The notes beneath the pieces were generated by a model. The model did not search any database. It had not been told where the DNA came from and worked only from the letters and a program-made list of their open reading frames with translations. Positions 47,721 through 59,000 of a stretch of 64,000 nt of DNA are shown one piece after another (the first letter of the stretch is position 1; every line of letters starts with the position of its first letter). A program made the position numbers and the translations under genes. The DNA lies in the NCBI GenBank assembly GCA_004431415.1, contig QPMI01000572.1:62001-126000 (forward strand). Direction: 5' to 3'. Origin of the DNA: Cyanophora paradoxa (taxonomy: Eukaryota > Glaucocystophyceae > Cyanophorales > Cyanophoraceae).

Positions 47721-48543
47721 TCAGCAGGAGAGCGGGGGGATGAGGAAGAGCCGCGCGTCGCTCCGGATTGCGAAGAGCATTCGGCGCGCCGGCTCCGTGT
47801 CCCGCGGGTCCGCTTCGCAGAGGAAGTGCGGCGCGTTGTAGTACACGGTGACGCTGATCTCCTCCTCCCGCGAGAACAGCGCCTTGGCGATCTGCGGGGC
47901 TGTCGGTGTGAGCGCACAGAGAGGAAAGTTCGGAAGGGGGGCGCACGAAAGCTACAAGGTTGCCGTCAATGCTGGTGCCATACATCGAGAGGAACGCGGT
48001 CAGGCAGACTTCTTTGCGCTGCTGGATGAATTGATGACACGAGTGCGATTGATTGCTTGATGAGCTCAGCTCCCACGACCGGAACGCGGCTTGCCGTGCC
48101 CTGCGCAGGACGTTGGTCAAAGAGGGCTAGAGGAGAGGGAGCAACTACAAAGAGTTTCTTAGAACAGAGAAAAGGTAGCATCGAAGAGCGCACGGAAGAT
48201 TGCAGTCGACGAGCCGCAGAAGCGCGCTTTGCCGCGGCATCGCGTGTTGTATGCGGCCGAATGTCGTGAGGTTCTCGTCGAGAATTCCGTGCGCTGTGCA
48301 TACTGCGACGCGCTGCTCCAGAACCTCATGGCTCGCGCCATCTGCGGAAGGAGCGTTCAGATCGGTAGCGCGGGACTCGGCGACGGGCGCACTCCCAAGG
48401 ATCTGCAGCACATGACCAGGACAGTTCAGATCCGACGCCGCTGAAGCCGCCGTTCGACGCGAACGCTTCGGTCCGAGCGGGCTGCGGACGCTCGGTGCGG
48501 AATCGCCGAGATCTCCATAACTACGCTTGAAGGAACCTCGCAT
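47721..48543 (-). CDS. Unrecognised small gene with basic Ser/Arg N-terminus
   Basis: The last exon is the best-supported part: 47891-47721 is 57 codons in phase 0 after a CCCCGCAG acceptor and reads IAKALFSREEEISVTVYYNA...FLCEADPRDTEPARRML...LIPPLSC-stop. The preceding exon reads KEVCLTAFLSMYGTSIDGNL and ends at a GTAGC donor. The 5' part has an ATG at 48543 followed by MRGSFKRSYGDLGDSAPS and SPLGPKRSRR, a nuclear-localisation-like basic patch loosely reminiscent of akirin N-termini, but no akirin C-terminus is seen. The middle exons (48420-48150) are ambiguous because the plus strand is also open there. Function unknown. Confidence 0.4.
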
Positions 48544-49027
48544 CTTCTCCCGGAGCTCGCCCGACGCTGGTCTTGAAGAAAGGGAAGGGAGCGGGCGCAG
48601 AGCTTGTGACGGGGATGCCTTCGCTTTGGACCACGCGAAATGAGCAGTCAAAGAAGTCCGGCCAACACTATCACTAGCGAACGCCGATCGATCAATCCGC
48701 TCGAGACCGTGTACCCAGGCTGAAGCTGGGGGGGGGGTGGAGGTCCGGCAGCGGACGCGATAGCTAGCTGCAGGTGCACGCCCCGGGCCCCCCGCAGCTC
48801 GCAGATCTAGAGAGTCGACGTCTCGGAATTCCAAGATTCCGGCCATAGTATTGTCTACTAGGCTAGTAGTAGTACACGAAAGCAACACAAAACATGATGC
48901 ACTCCTCGTGCACGTGTTACAAAAAAGGAAGGCGCAGTATGCATGCGTAGGCAGCGCAGCAGACCGCGGTCTGCTGCCTCGCAGCCTTTGCAAATTGCCA
49001 CAGGCAGTTGGCGTAGGCCCCGAGAAA

Positions 49028-49837
49028 TCAGGAGGCCTCGACTGGAGCCCCAAAGCTCAGCGATGTGAGATATCCGATGCGCGCAGTCGCCGCCGCCATG
49101 CGCTCGAGGCAATCGTTCGCGGTCCGCATGTTTCGCAGCGCGTTCTGCGCGCTAGGAGATGAGCGGCGCAAGGCCGACGCGCGGCGCGCCGGGACGAACC
49201 TGGGACATCTCCCCAACTCGCCCAATGCCGACGCCGAGGCTCTGAAGCTCTTTCGTTGTGTCCGTGAGGCACTGCGCCCACTTCCCGTGCAGCTTCTTGC
49301 GCAGCGCTTCGTTCTTGTCCGCTGCGCGGCGCACGCGTTAGCTGCAGCTGGCGGCGACGGCGTGCGGTCCCCCTCGCGTGCGCACGGAGCTGTTTGCTCC
49401 TCGAGCTGAGGTCCGCGGCGGCGGCATCGGTCAAGGCGGCGCGGTGTCGCGGTAATGGCACGGGTCAACAAAAGAGCGAGCGTGCAGCGCAAAGGATACA
49501 CATGCTGCAGCGGCGAGGACGGTAGCGACGTGTTCGCAAGGGTGTTGCTGACAGCCTCCTGCGCTCTCCGGAAGAAGGAGCTGACCGCGTTCTTCAGGTC
49601 GCTGCTGGTCCGCCCTGGCGTTGGGCTGCCGCTGGCGCCCGGACCCTGCGTCACGCCTGTGACCTGGAACTGGAACTTCTGAAACTTGCCGAGGCCCTCG
49701 CTGTCGCCGGTCTGCTCGTCGGCCTCATCCGCCACGGCCGCCTCGTCGCCATCCTCCTGATCCGCGACCTCCTCCTCCTCCTCCTCGGCCGCCTCCTGCG
49801 CCTCCTCCTCCGCTGGGCGCTCTTCTTCCGCCGGCAT
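49028..49837 (-). CDS. Unrecognised acidic, coiled-coil protein
   Basis: ATG at 49837 opens a very acidic N-terminus (repeated E/D/A, for example EEAAEEEEEEVADQEDGDE in context), then LGKFQKFQFQVTGVTQG and LKNAVSSFFRRAQEAVS. After short introns come ADKNEALRKKLHGKWAQCL, TDTTKELQSLGVGIGRVGEM and NALRNMRTANDCLERMAAAT, predicted helical and coiled-coil-like, with a stop at 49028. Total size is about 200 residues. The start is favoured because it opens the only long coding exon and lies 167 bp from the divergent CFAP47 start. No family was recognised; an adaptor or tethering subunit is only a guess. Confidence 0.55.
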   Translation of the reverse strand: MPAEEERPAEEEAQEAAEEEEEEVADQEDGDEAAVADEADEQTGDSEGLGKFQKFQFQVTGVTQGPGASGSPTPGRTSSDLKNAVSSFFRRAQEAVSNTLANTSLPSSPLQHVYPLRCTLALLLTRAITATPRRLDRCRRRGPQLEEQTAPCAREGDRTPSPPAAANACAAQRTRTKRCARSCTGSGRSASRTQRKSFRASASALGELGRCPRFVPARRASALRRSSPSAQNALRNMRTANDCLERMAAATARIGYLTSLSFGAPVEAS

Positions 49838-50004
49838 CGTCGGTCGAACTGTACCCCCTCCGAAATTCCCTCCCCCTCAAAGCCGCTTTCGGAAGCCCCA
49901 AACCACGCTTGTGCGCATCGCTTCCATCGCACAGCGAGCCTAGCTAGCTCTTTTCTAGCCATAGCGGGTGCTGGCTAGCCAGCCTCGCTCGGACGAGGCC
50001 CACG
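49838..50004. promoter_or_regulatory. Compact 167-bp divergent promoter region
   Basis: The acidic coiled-coil gene (minus, ATG 49837) and CFAP47 (plus, ATG 50005) start only 167 bp apart, so any 5' UTRs and promoters overlap or are very short. The interval contains TAGCTAGCTC and repeated CTAGC blocks (49940-49980) but no TATA box that I can identify. Confidence 0.45.
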
Positions 50005-53000
50005 ATGCCCACGCAGGAGGCGCCCCAGGCGCCTCCGAGCCAGGTGTGTGCTCTCAACACTCCCGTGCGCTGTAAGCGCCCGCGCGCTCCGCTTGTGCTG
50101 AAAGGTCCGTTCTCCGCCGTGCAGGCCGGCTCGTCGACTAGGGAGGCCAAGGCCAGCGTGACGAGGTCGCGGTCGATGCCGAAAGAAGGATCAGCCTCGG
50201 CGGCAACGGATCTGGTAGTGACGCCGAAGGAGGTCGTCCTGCAAGCGATAGAGCGCGGCGACCGGCACACGGTCAGGATAGCAGCGAAGAATGTCAGCAA
50301 GGTCACGCGGCGGATCCGCTTCATCGAGCCGACGGCAAAGGGCTTCACGCTGCACCACGGGGGCACGGCGGCTGTGGCCCCCGGGCTGGAGCTCGTCGGG
50401 GAGCTCGAGCTGCGGCCCACGGAGGATCGCGACTACCACGACAAGATGTACGTCTGCATCGACAACGACCGCGTCGAAGTGCCCATCAGCGGGTGAGCCG
50501 CCCGCCCCCCGCCCCGCCGCCCGCCCCTGCCGCCCGCCCCGCCGCCCGCCCCCGCCGCCTGCCCCCCGGCCCGGCGCGCCCGCGATAGCTGAGGGCCGGC
50601 GCGGCAGGTACCGCTCGGCGCCGGAGATCGTGTTCGACGGGTACATGAACTTCGGGATGTGCCCGGTGGGCCTGACGCAGGTGCGGTACGTGGAGCTGAG
50701 GAACGAGGGGCACCGCGCCGGCCTCTTCTCCTTCCGGCACGACGCCGGCCTCCCCGTGCGGATCGTGCCGGCGACGGACACGGTGGAGCCGGGGCGCTCG
50801 GTCCGCGTCAAGGTGGAGTTCACGGGGTCGGAGCTGGGACCCTTCCGCGCCCTCGTGCAGGTCGAGCTGGACGGCCGCACCCCCTTAAAGGTCCTCGACG
50901 TCAACGCCGCCGTCGTCGAGCAGAAGGCGCGCCCCCGCGAGCTTCGCGTTACGCCCCGCGCGCCCCCTGGCGCCCCGCGAGCCGCCCCCCCGCGCGCAGG
51001 TCGAGCTTGCCTTCCCGAGCGGGGGCGGCCTGGTCTCCAGTGCGCCGTACCCCCCTTTTCCGCCCTCGCGCCCCTCACGGGCGGCAGACGTGTACTTCGG
51101 GTCGCTCTACTTCGGGCAGGAGCGGACGGTGGAGACGTTCCTGATCAACAACGGGCCCCTGCGCTGCTCCTTCCTCGCCGCCATCGCCTCCCCCGGGGCC
51201 GCCGGCGACGGCTCCTCGCCGACGCCGGAGGAGGCGGAGGCCTCGGGCCCAGCGGCCGCGTTCGAGGACCCGTGCATCGCGGTGTCGCCCGTGCAGGGCG
51301 TGCTCCCGCCCTACTCCAAGGTCCCCGTCACCTTCCGCTTCTACCCGCGCGAGCGCGAGGTCCAGAAGGGCTTCCGGAGCGCCGGCGTCCAGGAGCGCAC
51401 GACGGAGCACTTCCACGGTGCGCCCCCCGCCCCGCGCCCTCTCTGGGTCCGAGCGGCGCGCGCCCGGCAGCGATGGCGGTGGTGGAGGTGCTGGAGCAGC
51501 CGCAGCAGATCCGCGTGGACCTCGGCGGCAAGGGCATGCGGCCCGAGGTCGAGGTCTCCGAGTCCTCCCTCAAGTCCGCCCCCGCTCCCCTCTCTCTCGC
51601 CTCTGGGCCCCTTTCTCCCGCCTCTGAGCGCCGCGGGGGCAGGTTCGGGGAGTGCGCCGTGCACGGCCGCAAGGACGTCGCCCTCGTCGTCCGCAACAAC
51701 TCCTCCGAGCTCCCCTTCGACTTCGGTCCGTGTACCCCCCCCCTCCGTACCCCCGCCAACGCGGCTCGGGCGGCGCAGAGGTGAAGAGGATAGCGAACTT
51801 CCGGGCGGCGCCCTCCGAGGGGCGCCTCAAGCCCCTCCAGTCCCAGCAGCTCATCGTCACCTTCGCCCCAAACCAGGTACCCCCCACCGCGCCGCGCCGG
51901 CCGCATCCCCCCTGACGCTCTCGCCCCGCCCCGCTCCAGCTCGGCCGCTTCTCGGGGACGATCGAGGTCTCGATCTGCGGCGGGCTGCGCACCATCCCCG
52001 TCCGCGTCTCCGGCACGGCATCCAGCGAGGGTGCGCGCCGGCTCCCGGGGGGGTATTGGTATCGAACCCAGCCGCTCAAATCCGGTACCCCCCGCAGCGC
52101 CCAAGAAGGCGGCGAAGGGCGGCCCGCTCGCGACGGACGACGACTTCCGGCCCCAGTTCAACTTCGTGAAGGCGCGTACCCCCCGCCCGCGCGCCCCCCC
52201 GCGCCTGTCTGCGGGCCCCTCTGACTCGGGGGGTACAGTCCGGCGAGGTGCCTGGCGGGGACGCGGCCGGCGCTGCGGTCGCCCTCGCGTCCTCCATCAA
52301 GAAGGTCATTCCCCCGCTTGCAAGAGAAGAGGACCTGGTCGCTGAAGCGGTACCCCCTCTCGACAGTTCCGACGGCCGGAGCCGTACGAGACCATGGAGT
52401 GGGTGGACGCGGAGGCGAAGCCGGACGGGAACCCACACGGGTACAGCGTGCAGGAGTACGACGCGATGAAGGCGCACAAGGGGGCGTACACGCAGTTCGT
52501 GCGCGACCAGCGCCAGGCACGCGTCGACCGCATCACCCGCGCCGTGCGCCCTCCCTCCCTTCCTCTTCGCCCGCTCCCCGCGCCGCGCCCCGCTCACTCG
52601 GGCGTCAGACGGAGCGGCGGGCGGACCCGAACGGGGTGGACGTGGGGATGGACCCCGGGGACGGCCTGGAGGAGCCGGTGCCGAGGCTGCCGCGCGTCGT
52701 GGAGCCGCTCTGGATGGCCCGGGCCGCCGGGGACGCCCTCCTCCCCCGCGCCAAGGAGCCCAGCGTCGACGAGAACAGGCCCGCCGCGCCTCCCTCACCC
52801 CTCCCGCCCCGCCTCCCTCACCCCTAACGAGCGCCCTGGCAGGCTCTTCAAGAAGAAGTTCAAGGCGCGGCCGACGACGGCGTCGGAGATCCGCGAGTGC
52901 AAGATGGCCCTCTCCCCCAAGGAGCTCGCCCAGGCCCGCCCCGCCCCGCCCCGCCGCGCCGTGCCGACCTCGCCCTCCCACCCGCGCCGGCGCTGACCCC

Positions 53001-56000
53001 GGCGGGGCTGCCTGCGCAGATCTCGTTCGGGCCGAAGCAGCTCGAGTTCGGGACCGTCTGCGTCCACTCCACGCAGGTCCGAGGGCGTCGCGGGGGGAGC
53101 GGGCCGCCCCGACCCGGCCCGCCCCGGCCCGCCGCCTCACGCGGCGGGCGCCGTGGCGCAGGCCAAGTCGTTCACGGTGACGAACCCGCTGAAGACGCAC
53201 ATCCTCGTCTCCATCGCCGCCGAGGCCGAGGAGCTCAAGAAGAGCGGTGCGCGCCGCGCCGGGCCGCGGGGCGGGCCGCGGCTCCGTCGCCTGAGGGCGT
53301 GCAGGGCCGGAGAGCCAGGTTGTGCCGCCGGGGGCGACGGCCGGCTTCGACGTCGCCTTCTCGTCGGACGTCGTGCAGAACTTCAAGAAATTCGTCCCCT
53401 ACAGGTGCACAGAGGCTGAGGGGGCGAGGGCCGCGGGGGGGCCGCGGGCCGTCTCCTGACCTCGCCCGCCCGCCCCCGCCGCGCAGCATCAACGAGCAGT
53501 ACACGTACAAGTTCACCGTCACCGCCTCGGCGCGCCCGCCTGCCCTCCACCCCCGGCCTCCTTCCCCGCCCTCGCCGCCGTCTCACGGCGCGGGCGGGCG
53601 GGCAGGTGGTGCCGGTGACGCTGCGGCTCTCGCGGGAGGAGATGCACTTTGCCTTCGCGGACGACAACATGTCCCCCGTCGTCACCGACGAGGCGCCCCG
53701 CCCCGCGCCCATCCATTTCTCCCTCCGCCGCGCTGCGCTGCGCCCTCTCATCTCGCCCCGCCCCGCAGGTGCTCATCGCGAACCCGCTGAACCACCGGGC
53801 CGAGTTCAAGTGGTTCAACAAGTCGCCCGTCTTCAGCGCCAACCCCCCCGAGGCTCGCCCCCGCCCGCCCCTACCACCTGCACCGCGAACCGAGCGCGCA
53901 GGGGTACGTGGACGCGTTCAAGTCGCTGCCGATCACGGTCTCGTACCGCCCGACGACCGTCGGCCGCTCCGAGGACGTCATGATCCTCAAGGCGCGTGTA
54001 CCCCCTCCCGCCCCCCTCCCCCTCCCCGAGAGCGAGCGGGGCGGGGGCAGGTGGTGGGTGGCCCCGACGTGCTGCTGCGCTGCACGGGGGACCTCCCCGA
54101 GGCCAAGTGCCTCTTCGTCGAGAAGAAGCTCGAGGTGCCGCCCCTCCCCTCCCCCGGCCCCCGCTCCGCTCCGAGCGAGCGCGGCGGGCGGGGACCAGGT
54201 GGGCAAGTTCGCGGTGGGCTTCTCGAAGGACGCGAAGTGCACGGTCAAGAACGTCGGCTCCAACGAGGCCGTCTTCTGGGTGCGAGCGACCGCCCGGCCG
54301 ATCCCTCCGCTTTGCGGGCAGCCGCCCCACTCACCCCGTCCGTGCCGCACGCCGCCAGGTGGACGTGGCGACGGCGGGGGTGACGGTGATGCCGCGGCTC
54401 GCCCGCGTCATGCCCAACGCCCGCCAGGACCTCCTCGTCCGCCCCCGCCCCGCCCCTCGCTTCCCCCGCCCTCGCCTGACGCGGCGGCCGGCGGGGCGGC
54501 AGCTGAGCGTGTCGTCGGACGCGGCGCAAGTGATCGAGTTCCCGCTCGTGCTGAACGTGCGGGGCGGCAAGGCCCAGAAGATCCCCGTCTCCGCCGAGGC
54601 CATCCTGCCCCAGGCCCGCCCGCACCCCCCCGCCCGCCGCTCCTGCGCGGGGGCCCGCCCCCTGACCGCGCGGCGCCGCAGGTGCGGATCGAGGAGGACG
54701 AGATCGAGTTCGGGCCGGTGTACCTGGGCGTCACGGCCCGGCAGCGCGTCACCCTCACGAACAACAGCCCCGTGACCGCCCAGCTCATCCTCGACCTGAC
54801 CCCGTACCCCGAGTTCTCGATCGAGGGCCTGGACGTGGCGTCGACGCCGGCGGAGGGGCGGGAGGGCCCCGCGGTGGAGGACGACGAGATGGCGATCCAG
54901 GCCCTCTCGCTCCTCTCCGCCGTCTCCTCCGCCTCGGACATGGAGTCCGTGCGGGACGAGCCGCTTCGCGACGACGCCGCCAGCGCCGCTGCCGCCGCCC
55001 TCGCCGCCGACCCCGCCGCCAAGACCGGCTCCAAGTACCAGCTCACGGTCCGCGGGGACCGCTACCTCCCCTTCCACCTCCTCTACACGCCGGCGGCCGT
55101 CGCCCAGCACGCCTTCGAGCTGCCCGTCGCCGTCACGGCGGCCGGGCCCTCGCCGGCGCTGCGCCGGGTCGTCGGGGCCGAGGGCATCCGCCCGCGCCTC
55201 CTCCTCTCCTCCTCGTCGGTGGACTTCGGGTCCCGGATCGTGCTGCGGGACCGCGTGAAGAAGCCGCCGTACGCGCTGGAGTTCCAGCTGAGCTCCAACG
55301 ACGGGCGGCGCCTCGCGTGGGACATGGACCCCTCCAAGGTCCCCGAGGTCTTCAAGATCGAGCCCTCCTCGGGGGCCCTGGAGCCCGGGCAGACCTCCAC
55401 GGTCCGCGTCCTCTTCGCCCCGAAGGAGGCCGGCAGCTTCCAGGCGACGGTGCCCCTCTACATCGACAAGAGCTTCGAGAAGGTCTACGTGGAGGTCTCC
55501 ATCTCCGGCACGGGCGCCCACCCGCGCCTCGAGTTCGACCGCAAGGAGGTCGTCCTCCCCGTCGTGCCCCTGCACGTCCGCTCGACGGCCACGTTCTACC
55601 TGATCAACCAGGGGTACGACAACCTGGAGCTGCGGTACAAGCTCCCCGCGGACACGGCCCGCGTGCCCCTCTCTCTCGCCTTCCCCGAGGGCGCCCTCAT
55701 CGGCATCGCCAAGGAGCGCATCCCCGTCGAGGTCCGCCCGCCCGGATGGACCCCTTCCCCGCGCGCCCCTGCCGCCGCGGCTCACGGGCGCCGGGCGCGT
55801 TCAGGTGTCGTTCAGCTCGCGCAAGGCGATGTCCTTCACGGCCAAGATCGACTTCTTCGACTCGGACGGGAACAAGTTCTCGATCCCGGTCACGGGCACC
55901 GCCGACAACAGCGTGCTGACGACGTACCCCTACCTCTACATCAACGAGGGCCACTACGACGTGATCGTGAAGGAGGGGCGGCCCGTGCAGCTCGTCGACC

Positions 56001-59000
56001 ACCTCACCGAGGCCGCCGCCGCCGCCGCCCGCGCCGCCGCCGCCGCGGGCACGGCCGCCAAGCCCACGGCGGCCGCCGTGCAGGCCGCCGCCGCCGCCGC
56101 GCAGGCGGCGGCGCAGGCCGCGTCGGCGGCCAAGGGCGGCACGGCGGGCAAGGGCGGGAAGGAGGAGAAGGAGAAGGGGCCCGGAGAGAAGCGGGCGCGG
56201 GTCGTGGGCGCCTCGGACCACCACGTCGGCGGCGCCATCACCGAGAAGACCCTGCGGGCGAGCCCTAGGGCCCTTCCCCTGCTCCCCCCGCCCCGCCCCT
56301 CGGGCTCACCCCGGCTCACCCCGGCCCGGGCAGAACCTGGCGCGCTTCCTGAACGCGACGGTGCTGCGGCAGCCGATCTCCGAGATCCCCGCCGACCTCG
56401 TCTCCATCAACGGGTCCGCCCACCCGCTCGGAGGAGCGGCCGCCTCGAAGCGAGCGCCGCTCACAAACGCGCGCGCGCGCATGCGCGCAGGGCCCAGCTC
56501 ATCGAGGTGGTGGAGGCGCTGAGCGGGAAGCCGTTCCCCAACAAGCCGGCCCGCTGGTCCCCCAACCGCAAGGAGGCCGTCGTCCAGGTCCGCCCTCCCC
56601 CCGCCCCGCCCCGCCCCGCCCTGACTTGACGCTGGGCGGTGCGGCCCCGGCCCCGGCAGCTGGAGAAGCTGTACGAGGACCTCCTGGCCTTCCTCAAGAG
56701 CCACGGCGCCCTCCTCAACGCCGTCAAGTCCGCCCCCGCGCCCCGCCTCGCCTCGCCTCGGCCCCGCTGAGCGGGCGGGCGGCCGCGGCAGGCCGGAGTA
56801 CCTGATGGCGTACGAGGACTACGTGAAGCTGCACCAGGTCCGGGAGCAGCGCGCCCGCGAGGCGGCCGGCGCGGCGGCGGCGGAGGCCTCGGGCGCCCTC
56901 GGCGGGGGCGGGAACGACGCGCAGAGCGTCTTCGGCGGGGACGACCGCGACGGGGCCGAGTCGACGCGGGCGCCCTCCGTCGCCGGCCACTCCACCGGCG
57001 GCGGGGGCGGCGGCGGGAGCCGCCCCGTGACGACGGCGCGGCGGGCGCACCACAGCGAGAAGCGCTTCGTGGTCTACGCGCGCGAGGCCTGGGTCGCCGT
57101 TCTCTTCCAGGCCATCAAGGCCCGCCCCAGCCCGGCTCTGCCCGCCCCGCTCCGCCCCGCTCAGCTCAGTCTCGGGGCGCAGGTCTTCTCGCTTGGGCGC
57201 GTGACGGCGAAGCAGCTGCGGACGCTGCCGGGGATGGACCTGGACGAGGGCAGCGCCGCCTACAACCTCGCGACGGGCGTCGGCTCCCTCGCCGCCCCCA
57301 CGCCCACGCCCACCGTCGGCGGCGTCTCCGTCGCCGCGACCACGGCGGCGCCGGCCCCGGCGAAGAAGCAGCAGGCGGACCCGATGCTGACGGGGAGCAA
57401 CCTCTACTCGCTGGGCGAGTCGGTGCTCCTCCGCTGGCTCTCGCTGCACCACGCCAAGTCGAACCCGGGCGCCGCCCGCCGCGTGGCGACCTTCGACGAG
57501 GACCTGCGCGACGGGACGATCCTCGCCGGCGTCCTCCTCTCGCACGTCCCGCAGATGCTGAAGCTGCGGCAAGTCAAGACGGGGAGCCGGGACCCGGCCG
57601 ACTGGGAGGCCAACGCCGAGCGCGTCATCGCCGCCCTCCGCGACCTCCGCCTCGAGTACCAGGCGAGCCAGCCAGCCAGCGAGCCCGGGACGGTTAGAGT
57701 TGATAAAGGACACCCAGTGCAAGCAAGTCTTGCCCGACAGGGCAGAGTCTTAACTCTACCGCCACACCTAAGCCACCTTAGGCTATTTCTCTCGAGCCAG
57801 CGAGCCAGCGCGGCCTCGTCCTCCTCCTTCTTCTTGCGGGCCGCTCTCGGCTGACCGCGCTCGGCGGGCTCGGGGGCAGATCACGGCGCAGGACATCACG
57901 GAGGGGTGCCCCCGTGAGCTCCTCCTCTACGTCCTCTACCTCTACAACCACCTCCCCCAGTTCGTCCCCAAGGCAAGCCGTCCTCTTTCCCTCTCCGTCC
58001 CCGCCGCCTCCTCGCTCGCTCGCGCTCTCGCCGCTCTGCTTACCGCGGCGGCGGGGCAGACGACGATCGAGTTCAACGCGCGGCTGAGCGAGCGGGTGGT
58101 GCGGAGCATCGAGCTGACGAACCCCTCCAAGAAGCCCGTGACGTACGGCGTCCGCCTCACCGAGGGCGCCGGCGACTTCTTCCTCCGGTCCGCCCGCCCC
58201 CGCCCTCCCTCCGAGGCGCCCCCGCCCTCCCGCTCGCCGTCCCCGTCCGACGCGGCGGGGCGGGGCGTGCAGGGACGAGTCGGTGCGGCTGGAGCCGCAG
58301 GGCTCGGCGGCGCTCCCGATCGAGTTCAGCGCGCGCTTCTCGCGGCCCGTCTCGGGCCGCATCGTCCTCTCCTCCGTCCGGGCCCCGGGCTGCGCCCCCG
58401 CCTCCACCATGGTCTTCATGCTCCAGGCGCGGCGGACCCACCCTTTCCTCTCCCTCCTTTCGCCTCGCGGCCCCGCTGAGGGCGCCGCCCTCCTTTCGCA
58501 GGGCATCGTCCAGAGCCGCAAGGCGCAGTCCAGCGTCCGCGTCGAGAGCAAGGCGCGCCCCGCGCCCTTGCCCTCGCCCGGGCCGGCCGTCTCTGATCCG
58601 ACCCGGCCTGCGCAGGTGTACGAGGCGCGGGCGCTGGAGATCCAGGTGGCAAACCCCTTCGCCGGCGACTGCGAGTTCCAGGTCACCCTCGTCCAGGTGC
58701 GCACAGACTCGAGCGAAGGTAGAATCCAGAAAGAACGGTGCTGAAACACGCCCGCCCGCAGGAGCGGGTGCCGGACGAGATCGCGGCGCTGCTGCCCGCC
58801 GCCGCCTCCTCCGGCGCCTCCGGCTCCGGCCCCGGCGCCGCCTCCGGCGCCAAGACGCACCGCGCCGGCGCCGGCGCCGGCGCGGGGGCGCAGACGACGC
58901 GGAGCGGGCATCGGGGCGGCGGCCCCCGCGGCCCCCGCGGCGCCCTTCCAGTTCCCGGAGCACCCGCCGGGGACGGCGGGGGCAGCGGCGCGCTCGCTGG

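Noticed and set aside
48229-48444. Plus-strand small gene (PRHRVLYAAECREV...)
   Set aside because: The frame is short with no supporting splice structure, and the minus strand has a better-defined last exon and start nearby. Kept only as an ambiguity in that gene's entry.
57692-57760. Intron-encoded tRNA or snoRNA
   Set aside because: The 69-nt near-palindromic segment has no TpsiC motif, no clear C/D boxes and no convincing H/ACA hinge and tail. An insertion-like element fits better.
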